From: Candidatus Zixiibacteriota bacterium
Lineage (GTDB): Bacteria > Zixibacteria > MSB-5A5 > JAABVY01
Assembly: GCA_011056555.1 (NCBI GenBank)
Contig: DSEQ01000008.1
Span: 24,793 to 88,792 of the forward strand
Direction: 5' to 3'
DNA length: 64,000 nt
Below are positions 1 to 8,960 of the stretch, piece after piece. A program made the position numbers and the translations under genes. The first letter of the stretch is position 1, and each line of letters starts with the position of its first letter. The notes beneath the pieces were generated by a model. It did no database searches. It was not told the DNA's origin and saw nothing but the letters and a program-made list of their open reading frames with translations.

Positions 1-804
1 GATGATCCATTCTCGACCCAGCCCGGATGTATCCGTGATCATTACTTTGATGTAGTCTTCCCGGATGGCGTCTATATTGGCGATCCGGCCGGAAACTATG
101 CAGTCTGGGATAATCCCTCTGCTGTTGCGGCCTACCTGCCTGCAGATGGAACACCTGGTTATCTCAGCAATCCATTAACCAATCCAACGTATACTCCAGC
201 CGGAGTTCTGGGCGGTCAGTTGCTGGCCCTGAAGATGAACAGAGAGTTCTCCTGCGAGGGTATATTCTATGATCTGGCCCTGCTCGATGTTATCGCCTGT
301 TTCGGCAGCTATGTGATTCCTGACAGCTGCGGCGGACCCTTCGCGGGCCTGACCGTAGACCAGTTCATCGTCCTGGCAGACCAGGTTGTGGCCGGAAATA
401 CCGGTATGCTCGATCCATATGGCGCAAGCCTTTCGGATCTCAATTTCACAGCAACCTGTCTGAATGAGTTCTTCAATAACTGCGATGATGAAGATGATTA
501 TGTTATCTTCTCCGCTCCTGTCAACGTGAAGCAGGTACCGGAACAGTTCTCGCTCGACCAGAACCGTCCGAATCCGTTCAACCCGGTAACAGAGATCAGC
601 TTCGCTCTGCCTGAGGCCGCTAATGTGACTCTCGAAGTCTTCAACATTAGAGGTCAGAAGGTCGCGACCCTGGTTAATGATTACAGGGATGCCGGAATCC
701 ATACGGTAACCTGGAACGGCTCAAACGTGGCCAGCGGTGTTTACTTCTATCGACTGACTGCAGGACAGTTTGTCGAAACCAAGAAGATGATACTGCTCAA
801 GTAG
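1..804 (+). CDS. Secreted protein with type-A C-terminal sorting domain (5' partial)
   Basis: The reading frame is open from the first base, so the gene starts outside the window; 267 residues are visible. The last ~85 residues, beginning at QNRPNPFNP, have the typical pattern of the type-A sorting domain (T9SS-like, FlgD-Ig-like beta sandwich): a hydrophobic strand, FNIRGQKV, a G-x-H-x-V-x-W strand, SGVYFYRL and a basic KKMILLK end. In known families this domain directs outer-membrane secretion and surface attachment. The part before it has Cys residues (for example around PDSCGG and CLNEFFNNC) and no domain I recognise. A hairpin terminator follows. The function of the passenger is unknown. 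Confidence 0.8.
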   Translation, partial: DDPFSTQPGCIRDHYFDVVFPDGVYIGDPAGNYAVWDNPSAVAAYLPADGTPGYLSNPLTNPTYTPAGVLGGQLLALKMNREFSCEGIFYDLALLDVIACFGSYVIPDSCGGPFAGLTVDQFIVLADQVVAGNTGMLDPYGASLSDLNFTATCLNEFFNNCDDEDDYVIFSAPVNVKQVPEQFSLDQNRPNPFNPVTEISFALPEAANVTLEVFNIRGQKVATLVNDYRDAGIHTVTWNGSNVASGVYFYRLTAGQFVETKKMILLK

Positions 805-846
805 CCAGTTAATGTATGATTATGTGAAAGCATGATCATGATAAAT

Positions 847-891
847 AAGCCCGGCGGCAGGTTGTAAGCTTGTTCGCCGGGCTTTTGTTTT
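847..891 (+). terminator. Intrinsic terminator after the sorting-domain gene
   Basis: Perfect 10-bp stem AAGCCCGGCG/CGCCGGGCTT (847-856 with 875-884) followed by TTGTTTT. It lies 43 bp after the stop at 804 and before the convergent gene ending at 918. Confidence 0.85.
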
Positions 892-917
892 GTATCGATT
901 AATGAGGATTGGCGATT

Positions 918-1706
918 TTACCGGTGTAAACCGAGACGATAAACCAGCCCGCCGCTGACACCGTATTCGGTAACGTGTGCCGACCAACCGATGCGCCAGT
1001 TGATATCGAGCGCGAAGTGATTGCTGATGCCAACCCGGTTGCGTTGAATGAAGCCGATCTGGTAATACGGTCCGAATCCAAGTCCGTAACTTGATCTCAT
1101 CCGTTGACTCAATGGTACAGATATGGATAGATCATAAAGCCCCCCTCCTGATACCTGGGGTGATGATTCCATGACACTGAACTTTACGTTGACTCCCCGC
1201 ATCGAGCCGACTCTCACATGCCCTGAGACATGCCTTGTCTTCTCGATTTTTCCGTCCCTGAATCTTGATGGCACATCTCCAAAAACATATCCCAGGCCCA
1301 TTCCGACATAACGGGTCTCAAAGCTGATGCAAGGATTGATATAGCTGAAGGAATAGTTGGGCAAATATATAATGCTATCATCATAGTGCACATCGCGCGT
1401 CATCAAATTCAAGTCCGTCCTCCAATAGCCGCCTCGGACTCCTACTACCACGGGTAAATTCGAGCGCAAGGGCGGTTTCCAATAGACTTCACCGGAAACA
1501 TCGACAAAATCGCTGCCCGCCGCACCTTCAATATCATTCCCGCCTTCCAGGGCCTGGCAGCCGGTAATCACTGACGCTACCCGCCCTCCGCCGCCATGAA
1601 TGCCGACCTGAAAATCAGTCGAGTCGGGGTCACCCTGGTACAGGCCCACAGGCAGAAGCGCCAAAGCGCCGCAGAAGAATCCTCTGAATATTTTCTTAAA
1701 TAACAT
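918..1706 (-). CDS. Hypothetical secreted/outer-membrane protein
   Basis: I do not recognise a family. The start at 1706 was chosen because it gives a good signal peptide (MLFKKIFRG, then a hydrophobic stretch to about residue 22). A longer frame runs up to 1820 but adds an unlikely leader. The mature part has alternating hydrophobic/polar strands rich in Gly, Tyr and Arg, with repeated aromatic strand ends (for example LGFGPYYQIGF near the C terminus), and finishes in a strand ending LVYRLGLHR. This fits a small outer-membrane beta-barrel (about 260 residues). It converges on the upstream gene and shares no operon. Confidence 0.6.
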   Translation of the reverse strand: MLFKKIFRGFFCGALALLPVGLYQGDPDSTDFQVGIHGGGGRVASVITGCQALEGGNDIEGAAGSDFVDVSGEVYWKPPLRSNLPVVVGVRGGYWRTDLNLMTRDVHYDDSIIYLPNYSFSYINPCISFETRYVGMGLGYVFGDVPSRFRDGKIEKTRHVSGHVRVGSMRGVNVKFSVMESSPQVSGGGLYDLSISVPLSQRMRSSYGLGFGPYYQIGFIQRNRVGISNHFALDINWRIGWSAHVTEYGVSGGLVYRLGLHR

Positions 1707-1993
1707 ATCGATGCTCAAAAGAAGGATAGCCAGAAAAAAAATGAAGTCAATATTAAAATCTTGTGCCGGGATGACAGTGGTGTATAAATAAATTTCAGAG
1801 ATATGACAAGGGGCTTTCATTTAGCCAATGCTCAACCGAATTATCCACCGCAGGTAGCATCTATCCAGACCTGGCTGATGTTTGAATAACGATTCAGTTA
1901 TGTAAGTAGATGAATCACAACTTCTTATCTAATAGGATATGCTGCTTGGCTGAATGGCATGCAGTTTGTTTGGTAATATCGCAGGAGAGAGTT

Positions 1994-3466
1994 ATGAGAG
2001 TTTTATTGATATATCCAGACACAGATCCCCTCTCGATCATTCCCAGCGGACTGATCAACATCGAGCCGTTGGGTCTGGAGTACCTTGCAGGTGAACTGAA
2101 TGATCATGATGTCACTATTCTCGATATGAAAATAGAAAGACACTGGCGAGAAGCTATAGATAACTTTCGCCCTGATATTGTCGGTATTACCGGGACAGTG
2201 GTACACACTCATCGCATTCTATCGATACTCGATTATGTGAAGCAGATTCTTCCAGAGGCAATCACGATAGTAGGGGGGACCCATGCATCTCTGGTACCCT
2301 CTGATTTTTTCAGGCAGCAGGTAGACATTGTTATCCCGGGTAAGGATTCGGCTGTCTTCCGAAGAGTCGTAGAATCCATCGATAGAAAGCGCTCTCTTTA
2401 CGAGATCGCAGGGATTATTATTCGGTCAGACAATGGTTGGAAGAAAACTGCTCCATCTGAGCTATTGCGCAATCTTGATAGTCTTCCTATACCCCGGCGT
2501 GATCTGACTGCGCAGTATCGCACAAGGTACCACCACTTAGTCTGGAAGCCTGTGGCGCTGATGGTTACCTCGGTCGGGTGTCCGCATGGCTGCAGTTTCT
2601 GTCCCTGTCCGGTTCTTACGGGACGTAAGGTGTTACGCAGGTCACCGGAGCTGGTGCTGGAGGAACTGCGGCAGATCGATGAACCGTATGTGTACATCGG
2701 CGACGATAATCTCTTTTATGATCATCACCATGCTCGAAGAATCGCTCAGCTCATCGAGGGGGAGGGGCTGAAAAAGCAATATTATGTTCTCGGGCGGGCG
2801 GATGATATTGTAAAGCACCCGGAATTGATCGAGAGGTGGGCTGCAATCGGTCTCAAAAAAGTATTTCTCGGCTTGGAATCACCCGGCGACGACGAAATCA
2901 AGGCGCTCAATAAGAGGGCCACTGTGGCCGGAAACAACCGGGCAATCGAGATTCTGCACTCAAACAATATCGATCCACTGGGAGCATTCATCGTCGACCC
3001 GCGCTATACCAGGGCCGATTTCGACCGTATCCTGGAATACATGGATCGTATGCGCATATATTACTTCGAGTTTACAGTTCTAACGCCGTTCCCGGGGACC
3101 AAATTCTATGAGGAGGTTAGGGATGGTTTAGTATCTCATGACACGCGCCTTTTCGACCTGGCGCACAGTCTTTTCCCAACTTGTCTCCCGGCAACAGATT
3201 TTTATCGTGAATTCCATCGGCTGCATCGGCGTGCCGCCAGCCTTCGACGTGCGCTTTGGATTCGTCCCGTAGTCTCACCTTTTCGGAGAATGGCTTTCGT
3301 ACCCCAGGCAACGCAGGTGGTGGAGTTGTTTTTCTCGGCGCGGCGGGCTTATCGGCAGATGCAGCGAGCTGATGTGATTGGCACAAATAATGTTTTTTAT
3401 AATAAGAATCGGCCCAAAAAAGCCGGATTCGCCACGTCCCGCATCCATCACGGAGTAGAGGAATAA
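1994..3466 (+). CDS. B12-binding-domain radical SAM protein
   Basis: 490 residues. The N-terminal ~130 residues form a cobalamin-binding Rossmann-type domain (LLIYPDTDP, then VGITGTVVHTH and VGGTHASLVP). The radical SAM core follows with the [4Fe-4S] motif CPHGCSFC at about residue 199 and a later GLESPGDDEI strand. This arrangement is that of the BchE/B12-radical SAM group, which perform methylations, cyclisations and other C-C chemistry; the substrate cannot be told. The start at 1994 is chosen because AGGAGAGA (1983-1990) lies just upstream; an in-frame ATG at 1910 lacks a ribosome site. It stands alone, with a lipoprotein gene 89 bp downstream. Confidence 0.85.
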   Translation: MRVLLIYPDTDPLSIIPSGLINIEPLGLEYLAGELNDHDVTILDMKIERHWREAIDNFRPDIVGITGTVVHTHRILSILDYVKQILPEAITIVGGTHASLVPSDFFRQQVDIVIPGKDSAVFRRVVESIDRKRSLYEIAGIIIRSDNGWKKTAPSELLRNLDSLPIPRRDLTAQYRTRYHHLVWKPVALMVTSVGCPHGCSFCPCPVLTGRKVLRRSPELVLEELRQIDEPYVYIGDDNLFYDHHHARRIAQLIEGEGLKKQYYVLGRADDIVKHPELIERWAAIGLKKVFLGLESPGDDEIKALNKRATVAGNNRAIEILHSNNIDPLGAFIVDPRYTRADFDRILEYMDRMRIYYFEFTVLTPFPGTKFYEEVRDGLVSHDTRLFDLAHSLFPTCLPATDFYREFHRLHRRAASLRRALWIRPVVSPFRRMAFVPQATQVVELFFSARRAYRQMQRADVIGTNNVFYNKNRPKKAGFATSRIHHGVEE

Positions 3467-3555
3467 GCTGAATCCTTGTCTCGATCAAAAATTGAGGGAA
3501 CTGATCCCAATCCACCATGTTTTGATATGAACATTATTTATGAAGGAGGAGACTA

Positions 3556-3960
3556 TTGCAGAAGCATATTATCCTCGGGCTCGGATTTGTGCTCTTATTC
3601 TCACTAATTCTCCCGGGATGCGAAGACAACGGCTTGGCTCCGTATGAACCGGAGATTAACAATGCTCTGGACAACTTTCAGTTTCAGGCCACCGGTATGA
3701 CTGACGTGGATTATTCCGAAGCGTTTGTATGGGTGAATAGCGGCGATAGCGCCACAGTAGATCAATCCCCCAGTGAAGGATTGAGCGGAACTGCCACTCT
3801 GATCATTTTTGACGCTGATGGTACGCGGGTATATTCCGGTGATCTTTCTGATGACGGTACATTCAACACCGCCGCCGGAACATCCGGTAACTGGATCATC
3901 CGGGTGAATTTTGCAAATGTCACGGGGACAGTAAATTTTCGTGTGCAGATGGCTGATTAA
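3556..3960 (+). CDS. Small hypothetical lipoprotein
   Basis: 134 residues. TTG start with a very strong ribosome site AAGGAGGA (3543-3550). The N terminus is a lipoprotein signal: MQKHIILG, a hydrophobic core and LPGC, so the mature protein begins at Cys 22 and is probably anchored in a membrane. The remainder is beta-rich, with strands ATLIIFDADG and NWIIRVNFANVTGTVNFRV. This resembles a small pre-peptidase-like or Ig-like sandwich. No specific family is recognised. A weak hairpin follows the stop. Confidence 0.7.
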   Translation: MQKHIILGLGFVLLFSLILPGCEDNGLAPYEPEINNALDNFQFQATGMTDVDYSEAFVWVNSGDSATVDQSPSEGLSGTATLIIFDADGTRVYSGDLSDDGTFNTAAGTSGNWIIRVNFANVTGTVNFRVQMAD

Positions 3961-3986
3961 TGTATCGGGGTGCTTTGGAAATCGGG

Positions 3987-4016
3987 AAGAGCTGATCCTT
4001 TCCGACCAGCTCTTTC
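3987..4016 (+). terminator. Probable terminator
   Basis: AAGAGCTG (3987-3994) pairs with CAGCTCTT (4007-4014), followed by only a short T run. It lies 27 bp after the lipoprotein stop. Confidence 0.55.
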
Positions 4017-4112
4017 ATTGCCCTTGGTTGATCAATTTGAATTTTATTATCCCTATAATCACGGTAGATTGCGTGCATTACTGGCCCCTGCCGTTCCGGC
4101 ATAATTAAGTGC

Positions 4113-4140
4113 TTGACAATAATTAAGTAATACTTAGATT
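4113..4140 (+). promoter_or_regulatory. Sigma-70-type promoter for the CDC-like gene
   Basis: TTGACA (4113-4118), 16-bp AT-rich spacer, TAGATT (4135-4140). It lies about 78 bp before the start at 4219 and after a hairpin, so the gene probably has its own transcript. Confidence 0.55.
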
Positions 4141-4218
4141 GGGGCGGTAGGTTTATATTAGTCAATATCACCTGCATAGATGGACTTATTTTAATTCAAC
4201 TATTCTCAGGAGGGAATT

Positions 4219-5982
4219 ATGACAACTCAATCACTGCGAATGTGGGGAATAGTGCCTCTCAGTCTCTTGCTGTGCCTTGGGATTATAATGTTGGCCTGCG
4301 GCGGTGACAGTCCCGCCGGACCTGACGATATGGCTGACATGAACACTTATATGAGCAGCCTTCCCGCCTGGGACGAGTTTTGCCCGCCTGTAATCGACTC
4401 GGATGCCCCGACCGGTGAGACGGTGGAGAATCTGGACATGGGACAGGGGCTCTTCTGCCACACTACTCCCTGTTCAATAACCGAAACGCCTGAACAGGTT
4501 GTGACTTACGGTACTTTCTCCAATATCCTCTGGCTGGGAGGACTGATTCAGGGTGACACCTATGCGGGCGGCCTGGGATCAATGGAAGAGTTGCCGATCC
4601 GTCAGCGTGCCCCTCTGACCGTCGGTGTAAACCTGCTGCATGGCGACAGCGTCAGCACGGTGGTCCAGGACCCGGATGCAGCCTCGGTCGGGCAGGCAAC
4701 CAGCAATCTTATAGCCATAGCGATGAATAGTGGATTTCAGGCCGGATCAAGCGTCTATTTCACTCAAAAGGAAATGTATTCTCTTGAACAGGCGATGTTG
4801 AGTCTCGGCCTATCAGCCAATTACATGGGAACAGAAGTAAGAAACAAGTTGGACCTCACCGCTGTAAAAAAGAAGAACACATTGACTGCATATTTCAAGC
4901 AATTCATGTTTGAGACTTACATTGTTCAGCCCCAGACGCCCTCGGAATTCTTTTCCGCCGAATTTACACCCGAACGTCTTGAAGAGCAGGTCAATACAGG
5001 GAGTATAGGTCCGGACAATTTACCCGTCTATGTCTCGCGCATACAGTGGGGCCGAATCATGCTGCTCACCATGAGCTCGGATTCGTCATATACCGATATG
5101 AAGAATGCCTTAAAAGCCACCCACCCCGCATTCAGTATAGATTTGACCGCCAAGTACGAGCATATTCTATCGACCTCGGAGATGGAGGTTGTCACTTTTG
5201 GCGGTGATGATGCCGATGCTCTGGGTCTGATCAGAAGCGGCAATATTGAAAGCTACTTTACCCAGTCTCCTGATTTGTCAACTGCTTTCCCGATCGCCTA
5301 CGCTCTCAACAACCTGGCCGACAATTCGCCGGCCAAGGTGGGAGAAACGACCGAATATGAGGTCAAGGAATGCACACAGATAACCACAGCCTATTACACT
5401 GACTGGAATCAGTGGAGGGATGCTTTTTCTGTAATACAGGACAGCTCCGACAATAAATTCTTTGAGACAAATGCGGAGAATATCTATAAGTCTGATGAAG
5501 TTGACTGGATTCCGGGGAGCAATAGTCACCTGGTAACAAATATCCTCACCTTTGCCCCTGCAAATACCGGCTACGACTTCACATTTTACCTGAAAACTCT
5601 GCAGGATGGATGTCCATATCCGCTTACTTTCAATGATTCTGAGTTCAGCGGTGCGACTAATCTGCTTAGCATTGGCGATGTGGATAATTGCCAGTACGAT
5701 GCCTTTGAAATCGGAGTCTCCAACTTCCTTAATGACAGTTATGTCTTTGCCGTTGGCATCTATGTCGGGGATAACGGCGTTTCATCAGACGAAAAACTGG
5801 AAATATTTTACCATGACCGGAAGATTGAGGAAATTCCTTATAGCCAGATGCCCAGCGGCGGTCTGAGTTTCATGGGAATAGTTTCGACCATACCGATCAC
5901 GAAAATAAAATTCACCGAGGGATATGACGGTGACGATATTTATGTTAAAGACTTTTGTTTTGGAGTTGCCTATCGCAGATAG
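4219..5982 (+). CDS. CDC-like (thiol-activated cytolysin family) lipoprotein
   Basis: 587 residues. Start supported by AGGAGGG (4208-4214). A lipoprotein signal ends in MLAC (Cys 27), so the protein is likely lipid-anchored. The middle part follows the order of cholesterol-dependent cytolysin domains 1-3: LLHGDSVSTVVQDPDAASV (like the VVQDP strand), SSVYFTQKEMYSLEQ, FKQFMFETYIVQP (like FKQIYYTVSV), VYVSRIQWGRIMLL (like VYISSVAYGR.YLKL), then EVVTFGGDDADAL and FPIAYALNNL. In the family these build the ring-forming beta-barrel pore. The C-terminal ~190 residues do not resemble domain 4: no Trp-rich undecapeptide is present, and a Cys-containing beta-rich domain replaces it. It is best read as a CDC-like protein with an altered membrane-recognition part. 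Pore formation is inferred. Confidence 0.75.
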   Translation: MTTQSLRMWGIVPLSLLLCLGIIMLACGGDSPAGPDDMADMNTYMSSLPAWDEFCPPVIDSDAPTGETVENLDMGQGLFCHTTPCSITETPEQVVTYGTFSNILWLGGLIQGDTYAGGLGSMEELPIRQRAPLTVGVNLLHGDSVSTVVQDPDAASVGQATSNLIAIAMNSGFQAGSSVYFTQKEMYSLEQAMLSLGLSANYMGTEVRNKLDLTAVKKKNTLTAYFKQFMFETYIVQPQTPSEFFSAEFTPERLEEQVNTGSIGPDNLPVYVSRIQWGRIMLLTMSSDSSYTDMKNALKATHPAFSIDLTAKYEHILSTSEMEVVTFGGDDADALGLIRSGNIESYFTQSPDLSTAFPIAYALNNLADNSPAKVGETTEYEVKECTQITTAYYTDWNQWRDAFSVIQDSSDNKFFETNAENIYKSDEVDWIPGSNSHLVTNILTFAPANTGYDFTFYLKTLQDGCPYPLTFNDSEFSGATNLLSIGDVDNCQYDAFEIGVSNFLNDSYVFAVGIYVGDNGVSSDEKLEIFYHDRKIEEIPYSQMPSGGLSFMGIVSTIPITKIKFTEGYDGDDIYVKDFCFGVAYRR

Positions 5983-6011
5983 ATTGAAATTGTAAATTAT
6001 AATCGAATTCT

Positions 6012-6047
6012 AAAAAAAAGCGGAAACATCAGGTTTCCGCTTTTTTG
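6012..6047. terminator. Bidirectional intrinsic terminator
   Basis: AAGCGGAAAC (6018-6027) pairs with GTTTCCGCTT (6033-6042). An A run lies on the left and a T run on the right, so it can stop both the CDC-like gene and the convergent SulP gene ending at 6095. Confidence 0.85.
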
Positions 6048-6094
6048 TTATCTCGAATCTGATCGAAGCACATGTATGAGATGTCCCAACCAAT

Positions 6095-8281
6095 TTACTT
6101 ATTGCCATATACAACCTCCAGGAGGGGACATTTTCTTTCGCTGGAATCTTTATGTGCGCTGGCATGTATTGCCGCGATGGCCCGGTCAGCATTTCGGAAC
6201 AGATGGTCTTCGCCGATTTTATAATACAAATAGGTTCTGCGCATGGTATCCAGGACATGATCGTTGAGCCCGCTAATGGACAAATCGTAACCCGCCTCGC
6301 GCAACCGGTCGGTCAGGTGCGAGAGCATGTCCTCGCCCGAAGCATCAAGTTCGTTGATACCATTTCCGACTATCAACACATGCCTTAATTCGGGCATGCA
6401 GGCGACGACATCCAGTACCTGCCGCTCGAGATAATTGACGCTGGCAAAGTACAGCGAGCCATTGTAGCGGATCACCGCGATATGGCGGCACTGTGCCAAC
6501 CCGAAGCGTTCAAGATTTCGATATGTTCCATCAGGATGTTTCGATAGCATGGCGATATTGGGACGCATACCGCGCAACAGGAATAAAATTAAGGACAATC
6601 CCACACCGATCAGAATCCCTTTATCGAGATGGGGCGCGAAGGCCAGAGTGCAAACGAAGGTTATGATGCTTATGACGCCGTCATATTTTTGAGCCTTCCA
6701 GGAGTGTATAAAACCGCTGACGTTAATAAGGCCGATTACCGCCATCATGATGATCGCCGCGAGAACCGATTGGGGGAGATGGTACAGAAGCGGCGTGAAC
6801 AAGAGCAGGGTGATCATCACAAAAATACTGGAAATTACGCTTGACAGGCCCGAGACGGCGCCGGACTGTAGATTTACTGCCGAACGAGAGAAAGAGCCTG
6901 ATACCGCATAGCTTTGACCAAAGCATCCAACAATATTGGCGGCACCCTGGCCGATTAATTCCTGGTTGGGATCAAGCCTTTGTCCGGTTCTGGCAGCCAT
7001 CGCCTTTGCAATCGATATCGCCTCCATGAATCCCAATAGAGAGATGATTACGGCCATGGGGAACAGATCGATCATTACTTTAAAATCGAGCTGGGGCTTC
7101 TTGAATCCGGGCAGCCCTGCGGGAATTTTGCCTACCACAGCTCCTCCGCCCACGAATGTCAGGGACGACATGTCGAGTTTGCCATTCCCGACTTTGAGCT
7201 GCCAGTCGCGGTGACCATATTCCCTCTGCGGCAGCAGATTTTCCGTATTACAGAACACCAGGCTGCCATCGGGATTTTCGCTGGCTTTGAAAAAGCTCTC
7301 CCTGAGCAGACTGCGGTCATGTTTGACCTTCTCTTTCAATTCGTTAATCTCGACATTGAGAAGCGATATCTGGTGCTGCAGGTTTAGAATATGAGGTGAA
7401 TCCTCGCTATATTCCTGTTTCATGCTATCCAGTTCGTCGCGCAGTAAAAGCCTTTTCTGAGATCGGAGTTTAATGTCAGTCAACGCACCATTATAATCCT
7501 GAATCAACTCTTTGGTTCTCTCACAAAGCAGGTTTTCTCCCGCAGTATTGTAATTGTGCTCGAAGCCGATTGCCCAGGAGATGATAGTTGTGATTATAAC
7601 CGCAACCAGCACATATGGTATTTTGGGGCTCATACGTTTCAGGCCGATCATTATGGCGAAAGCCAGAATTGCCAGAACCAGAGTGGGCCAGTGGGTATGA
7701 GCAAGCGCAGCCTCGACCACGTTGTAAACGGTCATATAGTGATGTTCCGCCTTGTCCACGTTAACTCCGAACAGCTTGGAGAGTTGTGATGTGGCAATGA
7801 TGATGGCGGCGGCATTGGTAAAGCCATTGACAACGGGATGGGACAGAAAATTGACCACCAGGCCGAGCCTGAATAGTCCCAGCAAAAATTGAAATATACC
7901 GACCAGAAGAGCCAGAAGTATGGCATAAGCTATGTAAGCTTCACTTCCAGCGGTAGCAATAGGCTCGAGGGCGGTAGCCGTCATCAACGAAACAACAGCG
8001 ACCGGTCCAGTGGCAAGCTGACGGCTGGAGCCGAACAGGGATGCAACCAGCGGGGGGAGAAAGGCCGCATAGAGACCATAGTATGCCGGCAGCCCCGCCA
8101 ATTGCGCATAGGCCATGGATTGCGGAATAAGCACCAGGGCCACCGTAAGACCGGATACAAAATCCGCCCTCATGAAGGGCAATGAATATCCCTTAAACCA
8201 CGCAAGAAAGGGGAAGATACGCTGCAGCAACGGAGATTTTCCCTGGCTGTCGCAAATATTATTAGCAGGCTGCTTAACCAT
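6095..8281 (-). CDS. SulP-family anion permease with STAS domain and coiled-coil insertion
   Basis: 728 residues. The SulP signature is clear: RADFVSGLTVALVLIPQSMAYA at 38-59, YGLYAAFLPPLV, HPVVNGFTNAAA at 148 and about ten to twelve membrane helices. A C-terminal STAS domain covers roughly 610-700 (IAVIRYNGSLYFAS, then ELDASGEDML). Family members carry sulfate, bicarbonate or other anions across the inner membrane; the substrate is not decidable here. Residues ~243-378 (bases 7150-7555) form an extra hydrophilic segment with a heptad-like coiled coil (about 255-330) between two membrane segments, where usual members have a short loop. The gene is the last of a minus-strand run of signalling genes, 171 bp after a receiver gene. 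Confidence 0.9.
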   Translation of the reverse strand: MVKQPANNICDSQGKSPLLQRIFPFLAWFKGYSLPFMRADFVSGLTVALVLIPQSMAYAQLAGLPAYYGLYAAFLPPLVASLFGSSRQLATGPVAVVSLMTATALEPIATAGSEAYIAYAILLALLVGIFQFLLGLFRLGLVVNFLSHPVVNGFTNAAAIIIATSQLSKLFGVNVDKAEHHYMTVYNVVEAALAHTHWPTLVLAILAFAIMIGLKRMSPKIPYVLVAVIITTIISWAIGFEHNYNTAGENLLCERTKELIQDYNGALTDIKLRSQKRLLLRDELDSMKQEYSEDSPHILNLQHQISLLNVEINELKEKVKHDRSLLRESFFKASENPDGSLVFCNTENLLPQREYGHRDWQLKVGNGKLDMSSLTFVGGGAVVGKIPAGLPGFKKPQLDFKVMIDLFPMAVIISLLGFMEAISIAKAMAARTGQRLDPNQELIGQGAANIVGCFGQSYAVSGSFSRSAVNLQSGAVSGLSSVISSIFVMITLLLFTPLLYHLPQSVLAAIIMMAVIGLINVSGFIHSWKAQKYDGVISIITFVCTLAFAPHLDKGILIGVGLSLILFLLRGMRPNIAMLSKHPDGTYRNLERFGLAQCRHIAVIRYNGSLYFASVNYLERQVLDVVACMPELRHVLIVGNGINELDASGEDMLSHLTDRLREAGYDLSISGLNDHVLDTMRRTYLYYKIGEDHLFRNADRAIAAIHASAHKDSSERKCPLLEVVYGNK

Positions 8282-8452
8282 TGCCGAATCCGGTTGTTAA
8301 ATTTTCTCCTGACTTCGCAGCCCGACTGATTCGGGCACGTAAATGCACTTTTAGCGTATGATCTTTATTTATCAACTCAGAATCTCATCCTCACATATCA
8401 AGGAAAAGCAAACAGATTAATCCTCGAAAAAATATTGTCTCACGGTTTGCTT

Positions 8453-8884
8453 TTACCATCCCTTGGATTTCAGAATTTTCTTGATCTCATCCTCACTGCG
8501 CTTTTCCACAATCAACATTCTGTCCGTTTCAGCCTCTTTGATTTTGGCCATCAGCTTATCGATGTTGGCGGGCTTTTCCAGGAAATCTTTGGCCCCCAGC
8601 TTCACTGCCTCGACACTCTTGTCAATGGAAGCGTGCCCTGTAAGAAGAATTACCTGAAGATCAGGTTTCTCGGCCAGCAGGTTTTTGAGGGTTTCGATAC
8701 CATCCATACCGGGCATCGCCAGATCAAGAAAGATGGCGTCATAAGTAACTTCATCAATTTTCTTGAGGGCCTCCTCACCGCTGTTGGCTGAATCCACCTT
8801 CAAACCCCGCGACTCCAGACGTTCAGATAGGGTCCTGGTAAATTCAACCTCGTCATCAATCAGTAATACTTTTGTTTCAGCCAC
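8453..8884 (-). CDS. Single-domain response regulator (receiver)
   Basis: 143 residues. CheY-like receiver: acidic pair IDDE near 9-12, phospho-acceptor Asp in FLDLAMPG (about 55), Thr in LLTGHAS (about 83), Lys in FLEKPAN (about 105). A charged helical tail (KRSEDEIKKIL) follows, with no output domain. It is the fifth gene of a minus-strand signalling run and lies 76 bp behind the degenerate kinase. It probably passes phosphate between the neighbouring kinases or acts by protein contact. Confidence 0.9.
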   Translation of the reverse strand: MAETKVLLIDDEVEFTRTLSERLESRGLKVDSANSGEEALKKIDEVTYDAIFLDLAMPGMDGIETLKNLLAEKPDLQVILLTGHASIDKSVEAVKLGAKDFLEKPANIDKLMAKIKEAETDRMLIVEKRSEDEIKKILKSKGW

Positions 8885-8960
8885 CCGGGGCCTCCTTATT
8901 ACAGCTCAAATTGCAAAAAATCATCTCTTTATGTTAATTCTACATATACAAATCTGCGGC

